DNA of 64,000 nt, taken from positions 186,001 to 250,000 of the forward strand of contig JARFIW010000139.1 of assembly GCA_036346225.1 (NCBI GenBank), given 5' to 3'. This document shows positions 11,006 through 24,080 of this stretch, piece after piece (position 1 is the stretch's first letter; each line of letters starts with the position of its first letter). The position numbers were made by a program, and so were the translations under genes. The notes below the pieces were generated by a model, which saw nothing but the letters and a program-made list of their open reading frames with translations, did not search any database and had not been told where the DNA came from. The DNA is from Platerodrilus igneus (Eukaryota > Arthropoda > Insecta > Coleoptera > Lycidae).

Positions 11006-12556
11006 TGTGTACTTTTATTTTGTTCTTTAGACGCCTCAATTACAACTGCGTTAGCGAATCAATATATTTTTTCTTTTTCTTCTTCCTTGGTGACTATCAG
11101 TCGAACGAACTTCATAATACTGATTTCGCTCTCTTCTTCCTGGTCCGTTCAGCTTACAGATAATAAATTTTTTTGATACCAGTACTGGTAAACACCTTGA
11201 TACTTAAGTGCTTTATTTTTTATGTATTGACTTACTCCCGCGTTTGATTTGCAAGGTATCGTTATTTTCTCAACAGCATTATGTTTTTTAGGTTCAATTT
11301 TATTTTCGGTTTGGTTTGCGAATTATCATTCATATGAAAATTCGAACAAAGTTTTCAAAACGATTTCTACTCATAGCTTCAGCTGTAGTAAAGTACTAAA
11401 GTATTTTGTTTCACGCGATAGATGGATATGTGAAGGATTTTAGTAATATGCATTTCTATATATAATTACAAATTTTATTTAAGTTGATATTCATTAGAAC
11501 ACCATCGTTTTCGATTGAATATAAATTTGTCTGGTGAACTACATTGTTTATAAAATCACCATCACGAAGCCTTCTAAAATACTCTAACGAAGTACCAACT
11601 TTATCTGGTTTTGTAAACTTTATATCACAACTACAATTGATTGCAGGAAAATCTGGCTTCCATTTCAGTTTTTCGGGAATTAAAACCTTTTTTCTTTGTA
11701 TTGCTTTTAGTTGAACTCAAAATGATTGTGTTAATAGAAAATCGTCGTCCTCAACAAAACCGCTTAATTATAACTTCCTCCCCATCTTCATTTATCTCTT
11801 CAACATCTAACAAATCACCTAATGGAAATAACAAATAGTTCGCTTCTTCTTCAGTGAGTCCAAAATATAACATCTAGAAAATAAATTCAATTGTAAAAAT
11901 ATTCATCCAAATATTCACATGGACTCTAAATAAAATCATGAATGTCAACAATAATTATAACCCTTATCAAGGATTTTTTAAACAATAATATTTACAGCCT
12001 CAGAATGAATTTGTTAAACTACTAGATACTTTTTTTATATGCCGTATAACCAACACTTACCAAAGGTGTTCTGAAAGTCAGCCGCAACTTCAATATACTG
12101 AAAATTATATACAAAACACTAGGATAAACATCAAGGTTATCTTGAAGTGACACTTGGTGTGAGTAACATGCATCCAAAATAGTGTAGCGGTAATGGCAAC
12201 CAATTTCGAATTAGTGAAACAAAATTCTATTAGTCCAAGTGGCAGCACTGGGACTGAAACGGTTAAAGATATGTTGCATATGTTAAGCACTCCCAAGCAA
12301 GGAGAAAATTCAAATACATTTTCAGTGACTCTTTGCAAATATTTTCTCAATAAAGTTGTGTAAAACTTCATCTTTTAATTAATTCCTATATTTGTAAAAT
12401 TTAAACAAATTAATTTCATATAGTATATATAAGAAGATTTCGAAGTAATGCGGAGAAACTCGAAATGATAATCACATTACCAAAAGCAATTAGATTATTC
12501 CTTGTAACGCGAACTTTACAAATTGTCAGGAAACTAATGAAATATTTGACGCATTT
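11006..12556. other. Interior between inverted repeats, unrecognised
   Basis: Non-coding AT-rich sequence between the LINE fragment and the right inverted-repeat arm. Open frames of 64-88 codons have no recognised motif. Confidence 0.4.
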
Positions 12557-12870
12557 TCCAGTTACTTCGCTTAAGGCGGAATCATGCAAGCAAGAAAATT
12601 TCCTTACCTTTATGCGGTGTGCAAGCGGTACTTAATTTTTTACTCTTGAATAAACATATGTATTAGATTATCAAACCTGAAACATGTTCATAAAGGGAAC
12701 TGAAAGCTCAGAGTTTATAATAAAACCAAGCGAACCCTGCGTTAGCGTTAATGTGAAAAGCTAACCGAACGAATTCCATCGAAAAATTAATTAAACGCGA
12801 AAAATAAATATTTAATTTAAATTAGTTTTCCATTTTATAATTTATGAAGTGAAATAAGCACTTAGAAAAC
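12557..12870 (-). repeat. Right arm of a long inverted repeat
   Basis: Reverse complement of 9985-10305, together enclosing about 2.25 kb. The arrangement resembles a transposon with long terminal inverted repeats, but I found neither a target duplication nor a transposase, so an inverted duplication is equally possible. Confidence 0.65.
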
Positions 12871-13716
12871 CGTTTAGGTAAAAGATTTTGATAATTGTTT
12901 TAAAATTAGGCTAATGTTGCGAAAGAAAATGTACAGAGTGAGGCATTGAAAACGAAACAGACACAATAACTTGAAGAATTTTTTGTGAAAAAAATTCATA
13001 AAGCTAAGCTGATCGATTTTTATTCCAAGGGAGACACCTTTTATGTTATTGGTGCTGGTCAAATTTCAACACAAGGGTATTTGGTATTTCAAGAAATACA
13101 TACTGAATACCCATAAAAGTTAAGTGTTTGACTGGAGTATTTGGTGACTACATTGTTGATCCATTTTTTAACATATAGTTGGAATTACTCGAAGACACTA
13201 TTGATCCAATGTCATCATTCAGTAAAAAACCATAACAGATAACTTGTAAATCTCTTGATATTTCAACATGACGGGAATCTCTACATGCTGCCGTACCAAA
13301 AAGTCAATACTTTTATAGTCATGTACGATAACTAACGATGAACACTTACAGTATCCACTGTAAACTAATAAAATTTGTATTTTTAAAGATAACGCTCATC
13401 AAGTCATTTCAATTTATTAAGTTAACGTTTAGTTTAATTATGTTTGATTACGTCACGCTTTGTATTACTAATAAAGTTAGCTTTCAAATGTGTCATAATT
13501 TTGAATACGATAAAGCATTTTATCCCGCTAGAAGGCTAGTTTCTATGTTTGACCTAGTTTTATATTTTTTAGAACACAAAATACCAGTAAAATCGTTATT
13601 TATTATACAAGAGAAAAAGTACTAGATCTTAGTTCGAGGTGTGTTTGTCTCCCGACGCGAAGCGAAGGGAGACAAAACACCGAGAGTTAAAACCATACAT
13701 TTTTACCCGTGTATTA
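12871..13716. other. Unrecognised non-coding DNA
   Basis: Contains a 95-codon plus-strand open frame (13338-13625) that is AT-rich and lacks any recognisable domain. Just after it, about 13633-13683, is an imperfect inverted sequence built on CGGTGTTTTGTCTCCC-like halves, which could form a hairpin. Confidence 0.35.
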
Positions 13717-14365
13717 TCATCACCATTAGGTCTTCAGTCCTGGAACTGGTTAGACGTGTACCATCATTCTTTCCTATTTTGAAGTAACCTACCATTTCCC
13801 TGCAATTTGCACAATCTGCATCTATCACTATCTGATCTAGGTCTACATCTACCTCCTTTTTCCTATCTCTGCTTGTAATATATCCCACACTATTCCCCAA
13901 AAATTCCTTAGAACGTATTCTGCCTTTCTATTTCTCCTATTCTTTCTTCACAGATATCCTTGCTCCCCTACTATTTCTATAACCTATTTGTAGTTTACTT
14001 TGTCTGTCCATGCTATATCCTCATACATCTGAAGCACAGCATTCCAAAAGGCTGCTGCCGTTTTTCTGTCTGTTTTTCTTACTGTCCGTATTTCATAGGC
14101 ATACTGTGCTGTGCTCCACATATATGCTTTCAGCAATTTTCTTCTTGGTTCTATGTTTGTTGTCATTCATCATAGGCGCTGTTCTTTCTTGTTAGATGCA
14201 GTTCGGTCTTCTTCGATTGTTTTACAATTATATACCCTATTTTTCCGACATTCAGTGGTAGTGGAGGGGTTAAGCAGCCTGTGGCTGCCAAGTTCCGCCA
14301 GAGCTTAAACATTTACCGATTTAGTATTTTTTCCAATATATCTTTTCGCACATTTAACATTAGTT
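13717..14365 (-). mobile_element. Chimeric retroposon: head block plus LINE tail
   Basis: On the minus strand a head block (about 14365 to 14196) is joined to a degraded LINE C-terminal and 3' region (14195 to 13717). The LINE part reads LLKAYMWSTAQYAYE and WTDKVNYK, matching YVWSVLLYGSETW and WTDRVTNEE in the fuller LINE at 24081-27285, and ends in an ATGGTGATGAT-like tail. The same head block fused to the same LINE tail occurs at 46866-47592 and 47610-47933, so the fusion is a repeated unit and not a one-off truncation. Coding capacity is lost. Confidence 0.65.
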
Positions 14366-17300
14366 GCAGATATTTCATGACTACATTTGACGTCATCCTA
14401 AAGTTAAATCGAATGTACTATACCTTTAAAATAACTAACATTGAGACCACAAGATCAATATATAATAATAAAATAGGACTAACTCACACAGAAACATATA
14501 ACAAGAGTCATTCACATTTTAGGGTGGGTCTGCTACTAGCCTAATAACTAATAGCTTTAACTTTTTTCTATCCAAAATTTATTACTAATGAATATTTTCA
14601 TGTTGACAACAACCGAACAAGGGCGCCCACATTATCTCCCTTTTAACTTCAACTAGAGCTAGGCGAACTTAATACTAGTCGGACACAGAGGTGATCCCGA
14701 ATAGGGTTTGACAATAGACTTTAATATACATACATTTTCGAGTCCTAAACAACGCCCATTTTCTTTATACTGCAGTAAATACGAATTGATACATTTTTCT
14801 TCAACATCACGCAGGTGGTCCCTAATACAAAAGAAAAGACTTTTTAATTTCGTGAGTTTCTGCTGAACTGAAGATAGTTACAAATTAACATCTTGTCCTC
14901 AGGTTTAAATTCCATAATTTTTGATTTTCATCTTGACGGTGTTTTCGTTTTTCCGCTCTTGACCTCAACCGATTATAAGCTAAAACCAATAATTCTAGTT
15001 TATTTTTACCAAGGAATGCAGTTTATGGAAAATGAACGGGTTCTTTTAACGGATTTTCAGTAACCCTCCCGAAATATAACTTTTTTGGACTATATCCAGT
15101 CGAACGACGAATAGTTCAGTTTAAATAAGGTGCTACGTTGTACAAAATTATAGACTATTTAGTATCGACCGTGTGGTATAATGAACTCAACAGTCTACCC
15201 ATTTCTCGGTTAACCCGTTCAGTTTGGTTACTCTGAGGATAATATACTGTAATAAGTCATCAAGGTCTACCCCCATTTTAAACTTGTAAACTGATTTCCG
15301 CTATCGGATAGAATCAGTTTCGCTTTTCCCACCAATAGAAAAGTGCTGCAGTATTGACTCACAGTAAAGGAAATAACGCTACTTACTAAAAGCGTCAATC
15401 GCCAAGAAAAGTTGGGTAGCTCCTGACCTGGAGACCGGTAGGGCCCATTATATATAGACAAACTATCTTATTTAACCCCTCGGACACCACACTGTAATAC
15501 TCTCCCCCATGAACGCGGCGAAATATTTCTCTTAAAGTTTGCAATCCAAAATAATACGACGAATTATGTGTCTCATGTGAGGAAAGAAGTAATTCCATTG
15601 TAAAACGAGTAAACATTTTTCTGACCAAATATGGCCTTGATCCTAATATTCCTGACGTACCACAGACCCTATAGGATACAACTTAACGTCTGCAAAATTT
15701 TGAGATCCCCTCCTACCAAGTATCCCATCATAACGTATATACCAGTTGGAATATCTGGACAACATTTGGACTCGCTAATTTCTTCTTGATTCTACAACAA
15801 AACATGTGATTTCTCTGTTCTTTTTGATATTTTTGAACTGTCTAACTACTTCCTTATAAAGCTTCCAGGTTTGCAGGATACTAACTTCCGTCCTTGCCTT
15901 GCTCGATAAATCAGGCACCCCAGTTTCCTTAGTTGAATAACGGAACAAAGCATCTGCTAAAATTTTCTTGTCCCATACAATATTCCACCTTGAAATTATA
16001 CTCTTAACAGTAGAATGCCCATCTAGTCAAACACGCATTTACAAATTTGTAGGATGTAAGAAACGTGATGCCCTAATGGTCTATAATAATTGTCAATTTC
16101 CTACCGATTACAAAAACCCGCCGTTATTAAAGACAATGTACCACTGCCAGAGCCCCTTTTTCCGTTACACAATAGCGCAACTCAGGACCTCGAAAGGTGC
16201 GGTTCGTAAACGCTAGTATTCCATATTCGCCCGACTTCTTTCCTTTTAAAATTCCTTATTCTGTCGATTGATGAGTCGATTTGGATAGAAAAATGCTTTT
16301 TTTTTGATCCGAGTGTTTTAGCAATACCACTGACAAAAAGCCGTTTTAATTTCTTCAAACCAATTTTGTCGTGTAACCCCTCGATTCTATTTAATTCCTC
16401 TTTCAGCAATATTAATAACGGAGGAGTTAAAAAAACCAAATCCTTAGAGAACTGTTTATCAAAATATACAACGCCTAAAAATGCAGGGATTTGTTGCGTA
16501 GTTTATGAAACTGGGAATTCCTGAATGGCTGCTACACGAGCCGGGTCCATCGTCATCCCTTTACTGAAAATAAAATGACCCAAAACTTGATCGACCTTCG
16601 TGCAAAATCGATTCCTTTAATTTTTGAAATTTGAAATTTTTCAAAAATAATTTCAAGGTGAACCAAGTGTTTATTTGGGTTTGGCGAAAGTATTGATAAA
16701 TCGTCGATATACGAAATAACAAACAATGTCATTTTAGGCTTATGTATTTGACTTAATTCTCGAATAAAAGGTGTTACTGACGTAGCCAAACCAAACGACA
16801 AAACTTTGAACAAAGGTTTTTCTTTCATAACTAAGACCCGTAAATTTCGAGTGTTCCGGATTAATACGAATTTGCCAGTAACTAGCTGAGAGAATGATAG
16901 CGCTTAACCATTGACCATTCGTAAAATTATTAATAGTTCAGTTAATGGTATAACATGGTCTTTACTATCTTTAATAACTGGGTATCTAAACGTAACCGGA
17001 GACTTTATAACCTGCTTTTGATCACTACTAGCAGATTAACGGATTCTGTTTGTCGACATACTATTACATCTCTTTCTAAAATTTCCTTAATTTGCCTTGT
17101 AACTTCTTATTTATAGACGTAGAGGATGGGATAAGCCTCCATATAAGAAGAGGTATAATCGTGTAATTCACTCTCATGTGCATAGACATTTGTCCATCTC
17201 AGTTGGTCGAAAAACACATTTTTAAACCTAGTCAACAGCGTGTGTAGTCTTCCTTTATCAGTTTCTGTAAATGCTTCGCCTGTATTGCAGCCGTTTTAAT

Positions 17301-17806
17301 TTACTTCTCCCGCTTCTAAGTTACTGAATTTGATTTTTTACAATCTCTCATGATTTGGGCGCTTACTTCCCTCACAATTACGTTATCCCTTAGGTTTGGT
17401 TTTATCCCAGATTTCAATGTTCTATTCATAAATTTGTTGTCCACAAATTAAAGAAATCTGGTATTACAGTTTTTTTTATTCCAATCAGATCTGATCAGCA
17501 TCACTTCAATTTAAGAACGTATTAGAAAATTAATCAAAGGATTTAACTACTAAAAGTTAGTATTTGGTTAAGCAAAATTAATAATTTGATGTCGAAAATT
17601 ACTCAAAAATTTTTATATTTTCAGTTTACTACAAGAATGAAACGTAGCGGTTCCTTTACTCTATAAAAATTTAACGTATCCCGCTAAGAATGGCGTAATT
17701 CTTTCTTTACTAAAATGTTTAGCGTCAAGAGACGGATAGTATTTTTATGACTTCCTATAACATAGTAAATAAATCGCTTATCAATTTCCATACATTCAAA
17801 ATAGAA
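14366..17806 (-). mobile_element. Ty3/gypsy pol fragment, copy A
   Basis: A 3.44-kb segment on the minus strand that matches, reversed, the plus-strand segment 21405-24080 joined to 30338-31105. It holds reverse transcriptase, RNase H/connection and integrase remnants, then a non-coding 3' part with a purine tract (about 14631-14642 reversed) and a likely LTR start (TGTGGGCGCCC-like, near 14630). The 5' end (gag, protease) is absent. Because this copy is uninterrupted, it shows what copy B looked like before the LINE insertion. Confidence 0.8.
15180..17330 (-). pseudogene. Ty3/gypsy pol pseudogene (RT to integrase), copy A
   Basis: On the minus strand from about 17330 down: a segment rich in Glu and Lys before the RT, traces of the RT fingers, then VLSFGLATSVTPFIREL and the catalytic YIDD box at 16700-16711 (SYIDDLSILSPNPNKH), then the TPPLLILLKEELNRI connection/RNase H area, and integrase traces with LILSDSGNQFTSLKWG near 15270-15320. 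Stops and frameshifts are spread throughout. Many are identical to those in copy B at 21900-24060; the 91-residue RT stretch differs from B at only 4 positions. No function remains. Confidence 0.8.
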
Positions 17807-20800
17807 CGAAACTAGATCACTCAAAGGGAGACAACCGGCAACACCTGTCACTGTTCTCGGAAGGTTGACTTCATAAGCAATGCTAATATCCTTGTAATGT
17901 TATCCCAGAACAACGCAAAGTTATTTTCCATTAAATCCTATCTTAAAATCTTCTTAGGCTTAATAATTTAATAAACGACAAAATATTTTTTATTTGGATT
18001 TAATTCCAACGCAAGAAATTTAGTGCATAAAGTATATGGTATTAAGTTAGTTAAACCTTAAATTGTTGCACGAAAGCATCAAAAAAGAAATTAGTCTAAT
18101 GAATATGTAATTTATACAAACCATTGCTACTCAAAGACGGAATACCTACGTACCGGCTATTACTTAAGAAAAAGATTTAACTTTTTGGCGTGTCCCACAA
18201 AATTTCGGTCTCAAATTATCTTACCCCGTCAACAAATCGCGTGGATGTTACTATATTAGACGGTTCGCACAAGTGCAACCACTCAAAAAAGGCATTCGCG
18301 TCGCAGATGCGACGAACACGACTCTAAACGAGCTATGTATTCACTAGCTAGTTGGTTAAACCGAACAAATCTCATTTGAAAACATGTAAAACTATTATGC
18401 CAGACTTGATATTTGTGAAGCGTAGTCTTATTAAAAGTACAAGGACGTAAATTCTACAATTTTTAATGATAAAACTTGCTATTCTGAATCAAACACAAGA
18501 TGATACTAAATTATGCTAAATTACATATCTAAAAAATTTATTTACGTTACTATGTGATTTTATAATTTTTCTTAAGGAACCCACTCCCGCATCGCTGTAG
18601 TATACCGATGCACTCTAATATTGTTACAAGGTCCCGCCCCTTCGGAACAACTCTAAATTTACTTACTTCATGCACATTTTACCTGCAATAGTTCTTTGGG
18701 ATATGCAGTGTTCCTTCTTTTCCATTGTTTTTGTATTAGACAAAGTTGTATACGTCTTACACTATTTATAATTCGCGATATAATCTCTCTCACAAAGTAG
18801 GAATTTTTTGTTTTTAGGTTTTTGCTAGAGTATATAATTTTCTGTCCAATTAAGACCTGGTATACTAGATTGTTTCTTCTAGAATAACTATTTTAATGTT
18901 ATTTAATTGCCGACTAATAGAAAGCTATGTTCTAACTTCAAAACGTTTAGAAATATGGAACTTGAAACATTTAAAGATTTTGTATGGTAAAAAATTCGGG
19001 GCTTTATTTTTTTTATCTTTGTAATTTTATTGGAGTGTGCAGCGTGAACTCTAATTTTCTCTTTAGATGAATGAATAACCACAAACTACGCGACTGCGAG
19101 TTTTCTGAATTTTAAGTTCTTGTGCAAGCAATCACCTTAAATAAGGAACGTCTTTGCAAACACCAACCAAAGCTTTAGCTTTTATTATTTCTTGTGATGC
19201 TACTCCGAGAACTTTTTGTAATTTTCCTAACGCAACGTTTGCTTGCTTATGTTTAAGCTTCACGCTGCCGGCTTTACTAAAAATATATTTCTATATTAAT
19301 GTTTAGTCAACTGTATAATATGAAATTCCGTTTCTACTCCACGCCAAGTAAATTCGATGTTAAGCTGCTTCTGAAATTCTGTCTCGTGTGAAATAACTTC
19401 TATTAGAAATTTTACTCCTTTATGGTTGCTTTAATTTGTTTGCGAATATAATTTGGTTGTGAATAGGGTTCTTTTTAGATTGCTTTAGGCTCTTTGCTAC
19501 TTCCGGAATCATATGTGTGAAAATAATTAAAGAATCAATTTATCAACAACAGTTACTTGAATTGTAAAAGAAATGAAGTTTTTGTACGTATAGATCCGTT
19601 GTAATACCGGGACGGCAGCAGCAAATATGTATGGCGAATGTATAATTCTATTCCAAAATAATCACATTTCTTTGATACATCATAAATAGTAAATTTAAGT
19701 ATCACTATCGCCTGATGATTATACGACCTAAGTATCAAGAAGGAAAGAAAGCGATAAGATAGTGAAAGTTTAGGTTATACCTAACTTGTTAAAGTTTGTT
19801 ACGAGTGTTTGAAGCGAAAAATTATTAATTTTGGAATTGGCCAAAAGGGACTGGATAAACATGCGACGGCCAACTACAGTAGTGCGGGTGTAAGCCCCTA
19901 TAGACGAAAACTTTACTTAGGTGCAATTTCAGGCTGCGTGATTACTAGCACTTAGCCTGTTAAGTTTTCAATCAGTCAAGCTTATGGGCGTCAACTTCAT
20001 ATGCTTCAGTAAGATTTCCGCTGGATGGCGAGTAACCCAGTAGATTTTAATTACAATATCCTCCTAGTGAATGGGAGTTCTTTCTTACAAAATACTACCT
20101 CTAATGTGTAAACAAATTAATCAATACCTAAACTACTGTAACGCGCCATGTATGTAAACATATATTCATCTTTTATTTTATAGAAGTATTTAAAATATGG
20201 GCACTACGCGGTAACTACATCAGCCTGGTATTTCCAACCTGCTGATAAATATAGGGTGGTTAGCTAGGAAGGTCAATCGAGAGGACGGGTAGTGAGTTGA
20301 TGTTTAGATTCGCGTGGATACAGGTGGCTATGCCAGCTGCCTATGGCGAGAGTGTCACAGGTTTAATAATTATAAGGTATTTAGTCGTCGGATGTTCACA
20401 TACCTCTAGTATAAAAGCTTTGATATTCACTCTGTAAATATCAATTGCATATATTTGCTAGTTGTGTTTTAGAGAATTAGCGAAGTATTATGTAATTCGT
20501 TACGGGAAATGAAGATGCTTTTGTAGCGTAATTTAATATGTTGACGATTGTGTTAGTGTAAACTCCGTCTGAGGATAACGCGGTGAAGCCGCACGGCGCA
20601 CCGGCAGGTATTTATTCGCTTGCATCTGCAAGGACTTCTAGAACGTAAGTGTTGACCTTTATTTTAATCTGATAATTTGTATAAATCTGTGCGCTAGCAC
20701 GTGCTGTAATTTGTTTGCATTAAGGGGTGTTTAATTGCATGTATTATAAAACACTATAAACATTGTGAAGTTGGCTTTTTACTACCAGCGGTATGACGTG

Positions 20801-21004
20801 TGAAGTAATTTCTGTATGTATTTCAGCAGTTAATAATAAATGTTGTATTGCACATCGGCCTTTTGTTGTATATTTGCTAACCTGAACCCCTGAGAACAAT
20901 TAAGAGTATTACGTCTTTCCTCGTGCTCGATACGGATTGATATATACACTACTTTAATACAATATTATTCCATTATTCATGCAACCAGGTATACGTTTTT
21001 TGTT
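17807..21004. other. Spacer between the inverted gypsy copies
   Basis: About 3.2 kb with no recognised coding domain. Most is AT-rich. The part from about 20180 to 20660 is more GC-balanced and contains a TATA box-like sequence and a splice-donor-like site, given as a separate entry. A 61-codon minus-strand frame at 19553-19738 has no known motif. Confidence 0.4.
20410..20650 (+). promoter_or_regulatory. Candidate promoter and non-coding first exon
   Basis: TATAAAAG at 20410-20417 is followed about 30 bases later by a possible initiator (ATCAATTG, 20440-20447) and, after about 200 bases of relatively GC-rich sequence, by AACGTAAGT with a consensus splice donor GT at 20645. No reading frame longer than a few codons starts in between, so any exon would be untranslated. 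It could belong to a host gene whose coding exons lie elsewhere, or be coincidence. The motifs are short. Confidence 0.25.
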
Positions 21005-21140
21005 TGTTTGTTTTCGACCTTACTTAAGGTTGGTTTGACGCAGCTCTAACTTCTTTTCTATTCTGTGCTAATCTAAAAGTTCTACATAACCTTCACAACC
21101 TAAATAGCTTGGTCTAGGTGTTGCCATTAGTAGATTCATG
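21005..21140 (-). mobile_element. 5'-truncated LINE 3' end
   Basis: The reverse strand matches the last ~130 bases of the LINE at 24081-27285: the RLAQNRKEVRAASN-type C-terminus (AGCACAGAATAGAAAAGAAG) followed by CCTTAAGTAAGGTCGAAAACAAA. It lies in the spacer between the two gypsy copies and is far too short to encode anything. Confidence 0.85.
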
Positions 21141-21404
21141 CCCTGAAAACATTTCTATTCAGTTTTGATCAAAGGTATGAACATACGGCCCTTTCTAATT
21201 TGCGTTGCATATAAGTTTGTTTGAAAACGATATAGTCCATAAGGTTAGCAGATAGAAATACCTAAAAAAATTGACAGGAAATTTTAACATTATAAGTGAT
21301 ATTTACTGGGCCACAATCATCTAAAGAAAACTGTCTTACCACAAATAAGATAAGCTTTGTTCCATTTTGGACCTTGTCGCACAATAAATCCAGAAACAGG
21401 AATT
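21141..21404. other. Short unrecognised spacer
   Basis: Non-coding sequence between a LINE 3' fragment and the 5' edge of gypsy copy B. Nothing recognised. Confidence 0.4.
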
Positions 21405-21899
21405 TTGAATGTATGGAAATTGATAAGCGATTTATTTACTAAGTTATAGGAAGTCATAAAAATACTATCCGTCTCTTGACGCTAAACATTTTAGTAAAGA
21501 AAGAATTACGCCATTCTTAGCGGGATACGTTAAATTTTTATAGAGTAAAGGAACCGCTACGTTTCATTCTTGTAGTAAACTGAAAATATAACAATTTTTG
21601 AGTAACATTCGACATCAAATTATTAATTTTGCTTACCCAAATACTAACTTTTAGTACTTAAATCCTTTGATTAATTTTCTAATACGTTCTTAAATTAAAG
21701 TGATGCTGATCAGATCTGATTGGAATAAAAAAACCTGTAATACCAGATTTCTTTAATTTGTAGACAACAAATTTATGAATAGAACATTGAAATCTGGGAT
21801 AAAACCAAACCAAAGGGATAACGTAATTGTGAGGAAAGTAAGCGCCCAAATCATGAGAGATTGTAAAAAATCAAATTCAGTAACTTAGAAGCGGGAGAA

Positions 21900-24060
21900 G
21901 TAAATTAAAACGGCTGCAATACAGGCGAAGCATTTACAGAAACTGATAAAGGAAGACTACACACGCTGTTGACTAGGTTTAAAAATGTGTTTTTCGACCA
22001 ACTGAGATGGACAAATGTCTATGCACATGAGAGTGAATTACACGATTATACCTCTTCTTATATGGAGGCTTATCCCATCCTCTACGTCTATAAATAAGAA
22101 GTTACAAGGCAAATTAAGGAAATTTTAGAAAGAGATGTAATAGTATGTCGACAAACAGAATCCGTTAATCTGCTATAGTAGTGATCAAAAGCAGGATATA
22201 AAGTCTCCGGTTACGTTTAGATACCCAGTTATTAAAGATAGTAAAGACCATGTTATACCATTAACTGAACTATTAATAATTTTACGAATGGTCAATGGTT
22301 AAGCGCTATCATTCTCTCAGCTAGTTACTGGCAAATTCGTATTAATCCGGAACACTCGAAATTTACGGGTCTTAGTTGTGAAAGAAAACCCTTTGTCCAA
22401 AGTTTTGTCGTTTGGTTTGGCTACGTCAGTAACACCTTTTATTCGAGAATTAAGTCAAATACATAAGCATAAAATGACATTGTTTGTTATTTCGTATATC
22501 GACGATTTATCAATACTTTCGCCAAACCCAAATAAACACTTGGTTCACCTTGAAATTATTTTTGAAAAATTTCAAACTTCAAAAATTAAAGGAATCGATT
22601 TTGCACGAAGGTCGATCAAGTTTTGGGTCATTTTATTTTCAGTAAAGGGATGACGATGGACCCGGCTCGTGTAGCAGCCATTCAGGAATTCCCAGTTTCA
22701 TAAACTACGCAACAAATCCCTGCATTTTTAGGCGTTGTATATTTTGATTAACAGTTCTCTAAGGATTTGGTTTTTTTAACTCCTCCGTTATTAATATTGC
22801 TGAAAGAGGGATTAAATAGAATTGAGGGGTTACACGACAAAATTGGTTTGAAGAAATTAAAACGGCTTTTTGTCAGTGGTATTGCTAAAACACTCGGATA
22901 AAAAAAAAAGCATTTTTCTATCCAAATCGACTCATCAATCGACAGAATAAGGAATTTTAAAAGGAAAGAAGTCGGGCGAATATGGAATACTAGCGTTTAC
23001 AAACCGCACCTTTCGAGGTCCTGAGTTGCGCTATTGTGTAACGGAAAAAGGGGCTCTGGCAGTGGTACATTATCTTTAATAACGGCGGGTTTTTGTGATC
23101 GGTAGGAAATTGACAATTATTATAGACCATTAGGGCATCACGTTTCTTACATCCTACAAATTTGTAAATGCGCGTTTGACTAGATGGGCATTCTACTGTT
23201 AAGAGTATAATTTCAAGGTGGAATATTGTATGGGACAAGAAAATTTTAGCAGATGCTTTGTTCCGTTATTCAACTAAGGAAACTGGGGTGCCTGATTTAT
23301 CGAGCAAGGCAAGGACGGAAGTTAGTATCCTGCAAACCTGGAAGCTTTATAAGGAAGTAGTCAGACAGTTCAAAAACATCAAAAAGAACAGAGAAATCAC
23401 ATGTTTTGTTGTAGAATCAAGAAGAAATTAGCGAGTCCAAATGTTGTCCAGATATTCCAACTGGTATATACGTTATGATGGGATACTTGGTAGGAGGGGA
23501 TCTCAAAATTTTGCAGACGTTAAGTTGTATCCTATAGGGTCTGTGGTACGTCAGGAATATTAGGATCAAGGCCATATTTGGTCAGAAAAATGTTTACTCG
23601 TTTTACAATGGAATTACTTCTTTCCTCACATGAGACACATAATCCGTCGTAATATTTTGGGTTGCAAACTTTAAGAGAAATATTTCGCCGCGTTCCTGGG
23701 GGAAAGTAATACAGTGTGGTGTCCGAGCGGTTAAATAAGATAGTTTGTCTATATATAATTGGCCCTACCGGTCTCCAGGTCAGGAGCTACCCAACTTTTC
23801 GTGGCGATTGACGCTTTTATAGTAAGAAGCGTTATTTCCTTTACTGTGAGTCAATACTGCAGCACTTTTCTATTGGTGGGAAAAGCGAAACTGATTCTTT
23901 CCGATAGCGGAAATCAGTTTACAAGTTTAAAATGGGGGTAGACCTTGATGACTTATTACAGTATATTATTCTCAGAGTAACCAAACTGAACGGGTTAACC
24001 GAGAAATGGGTAGACTGTTGAGTTCATTATACCACACAGTCGATACTAAATAGTCTATTA
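21900..24060 (+). pseudogene. Ty3/gypsy pol pseudogene, copy B
   Basis: Reading 5' to 3': TGEAFTETDKGRLHTLLTRF (pre-RT), ASYWQIRINPEHSKFTGL (RT), an RT stretch with VLSFGLATSVTPFIREL and the catalytic YIDD at 22495-22506, MTMDPARVAAIQEFPVS (thumb/connection), degraded RNase H, and integrase with SRSGATQLFVAIDAF (first catalytic Asp) and LILSDSGNQFTSLKWG (second). The final catalytic Glu could not be located with confidence. Numerous stops and frameshifts, largely shared with copy A. Intact, this would copy element RNA into DNA and integrate it. Confidence 0.85.
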
Positions 24061-24073
24061 TTTTGTACAACGT

Positions 24074-24080
24074 AGCACCT
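24074..24080. repeat. Target site duplication, left copy (AGCACCT)
   Basis: AGCACCT here and at 30338-30344 bracket a 6257-bp insertion. The uninterrupted gypsy copy A carries this heptamer once (reverse strand, in GTAGCACCTTATTT), which proves the empty site. Confidence 0.9.

Larger units (their letters stand above)
21405..24080 (+). mobile_element. Ty3/gypsy pol fragment, copy B, 5' part
   Basis: Plus-strand counterpart of copy A. It begins at the same internal point as A (TTTTGAATGTATGG at about 21405, reverse of about 17800) and runs to 24080, where a LINE-satellite insertion breaks it; the rest continues at 30338-31105. The two pieces total about 3.44 kb, the same as copy A. Both copies lack gag and protease at the same breakpoint. 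Confidence 0.85.
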
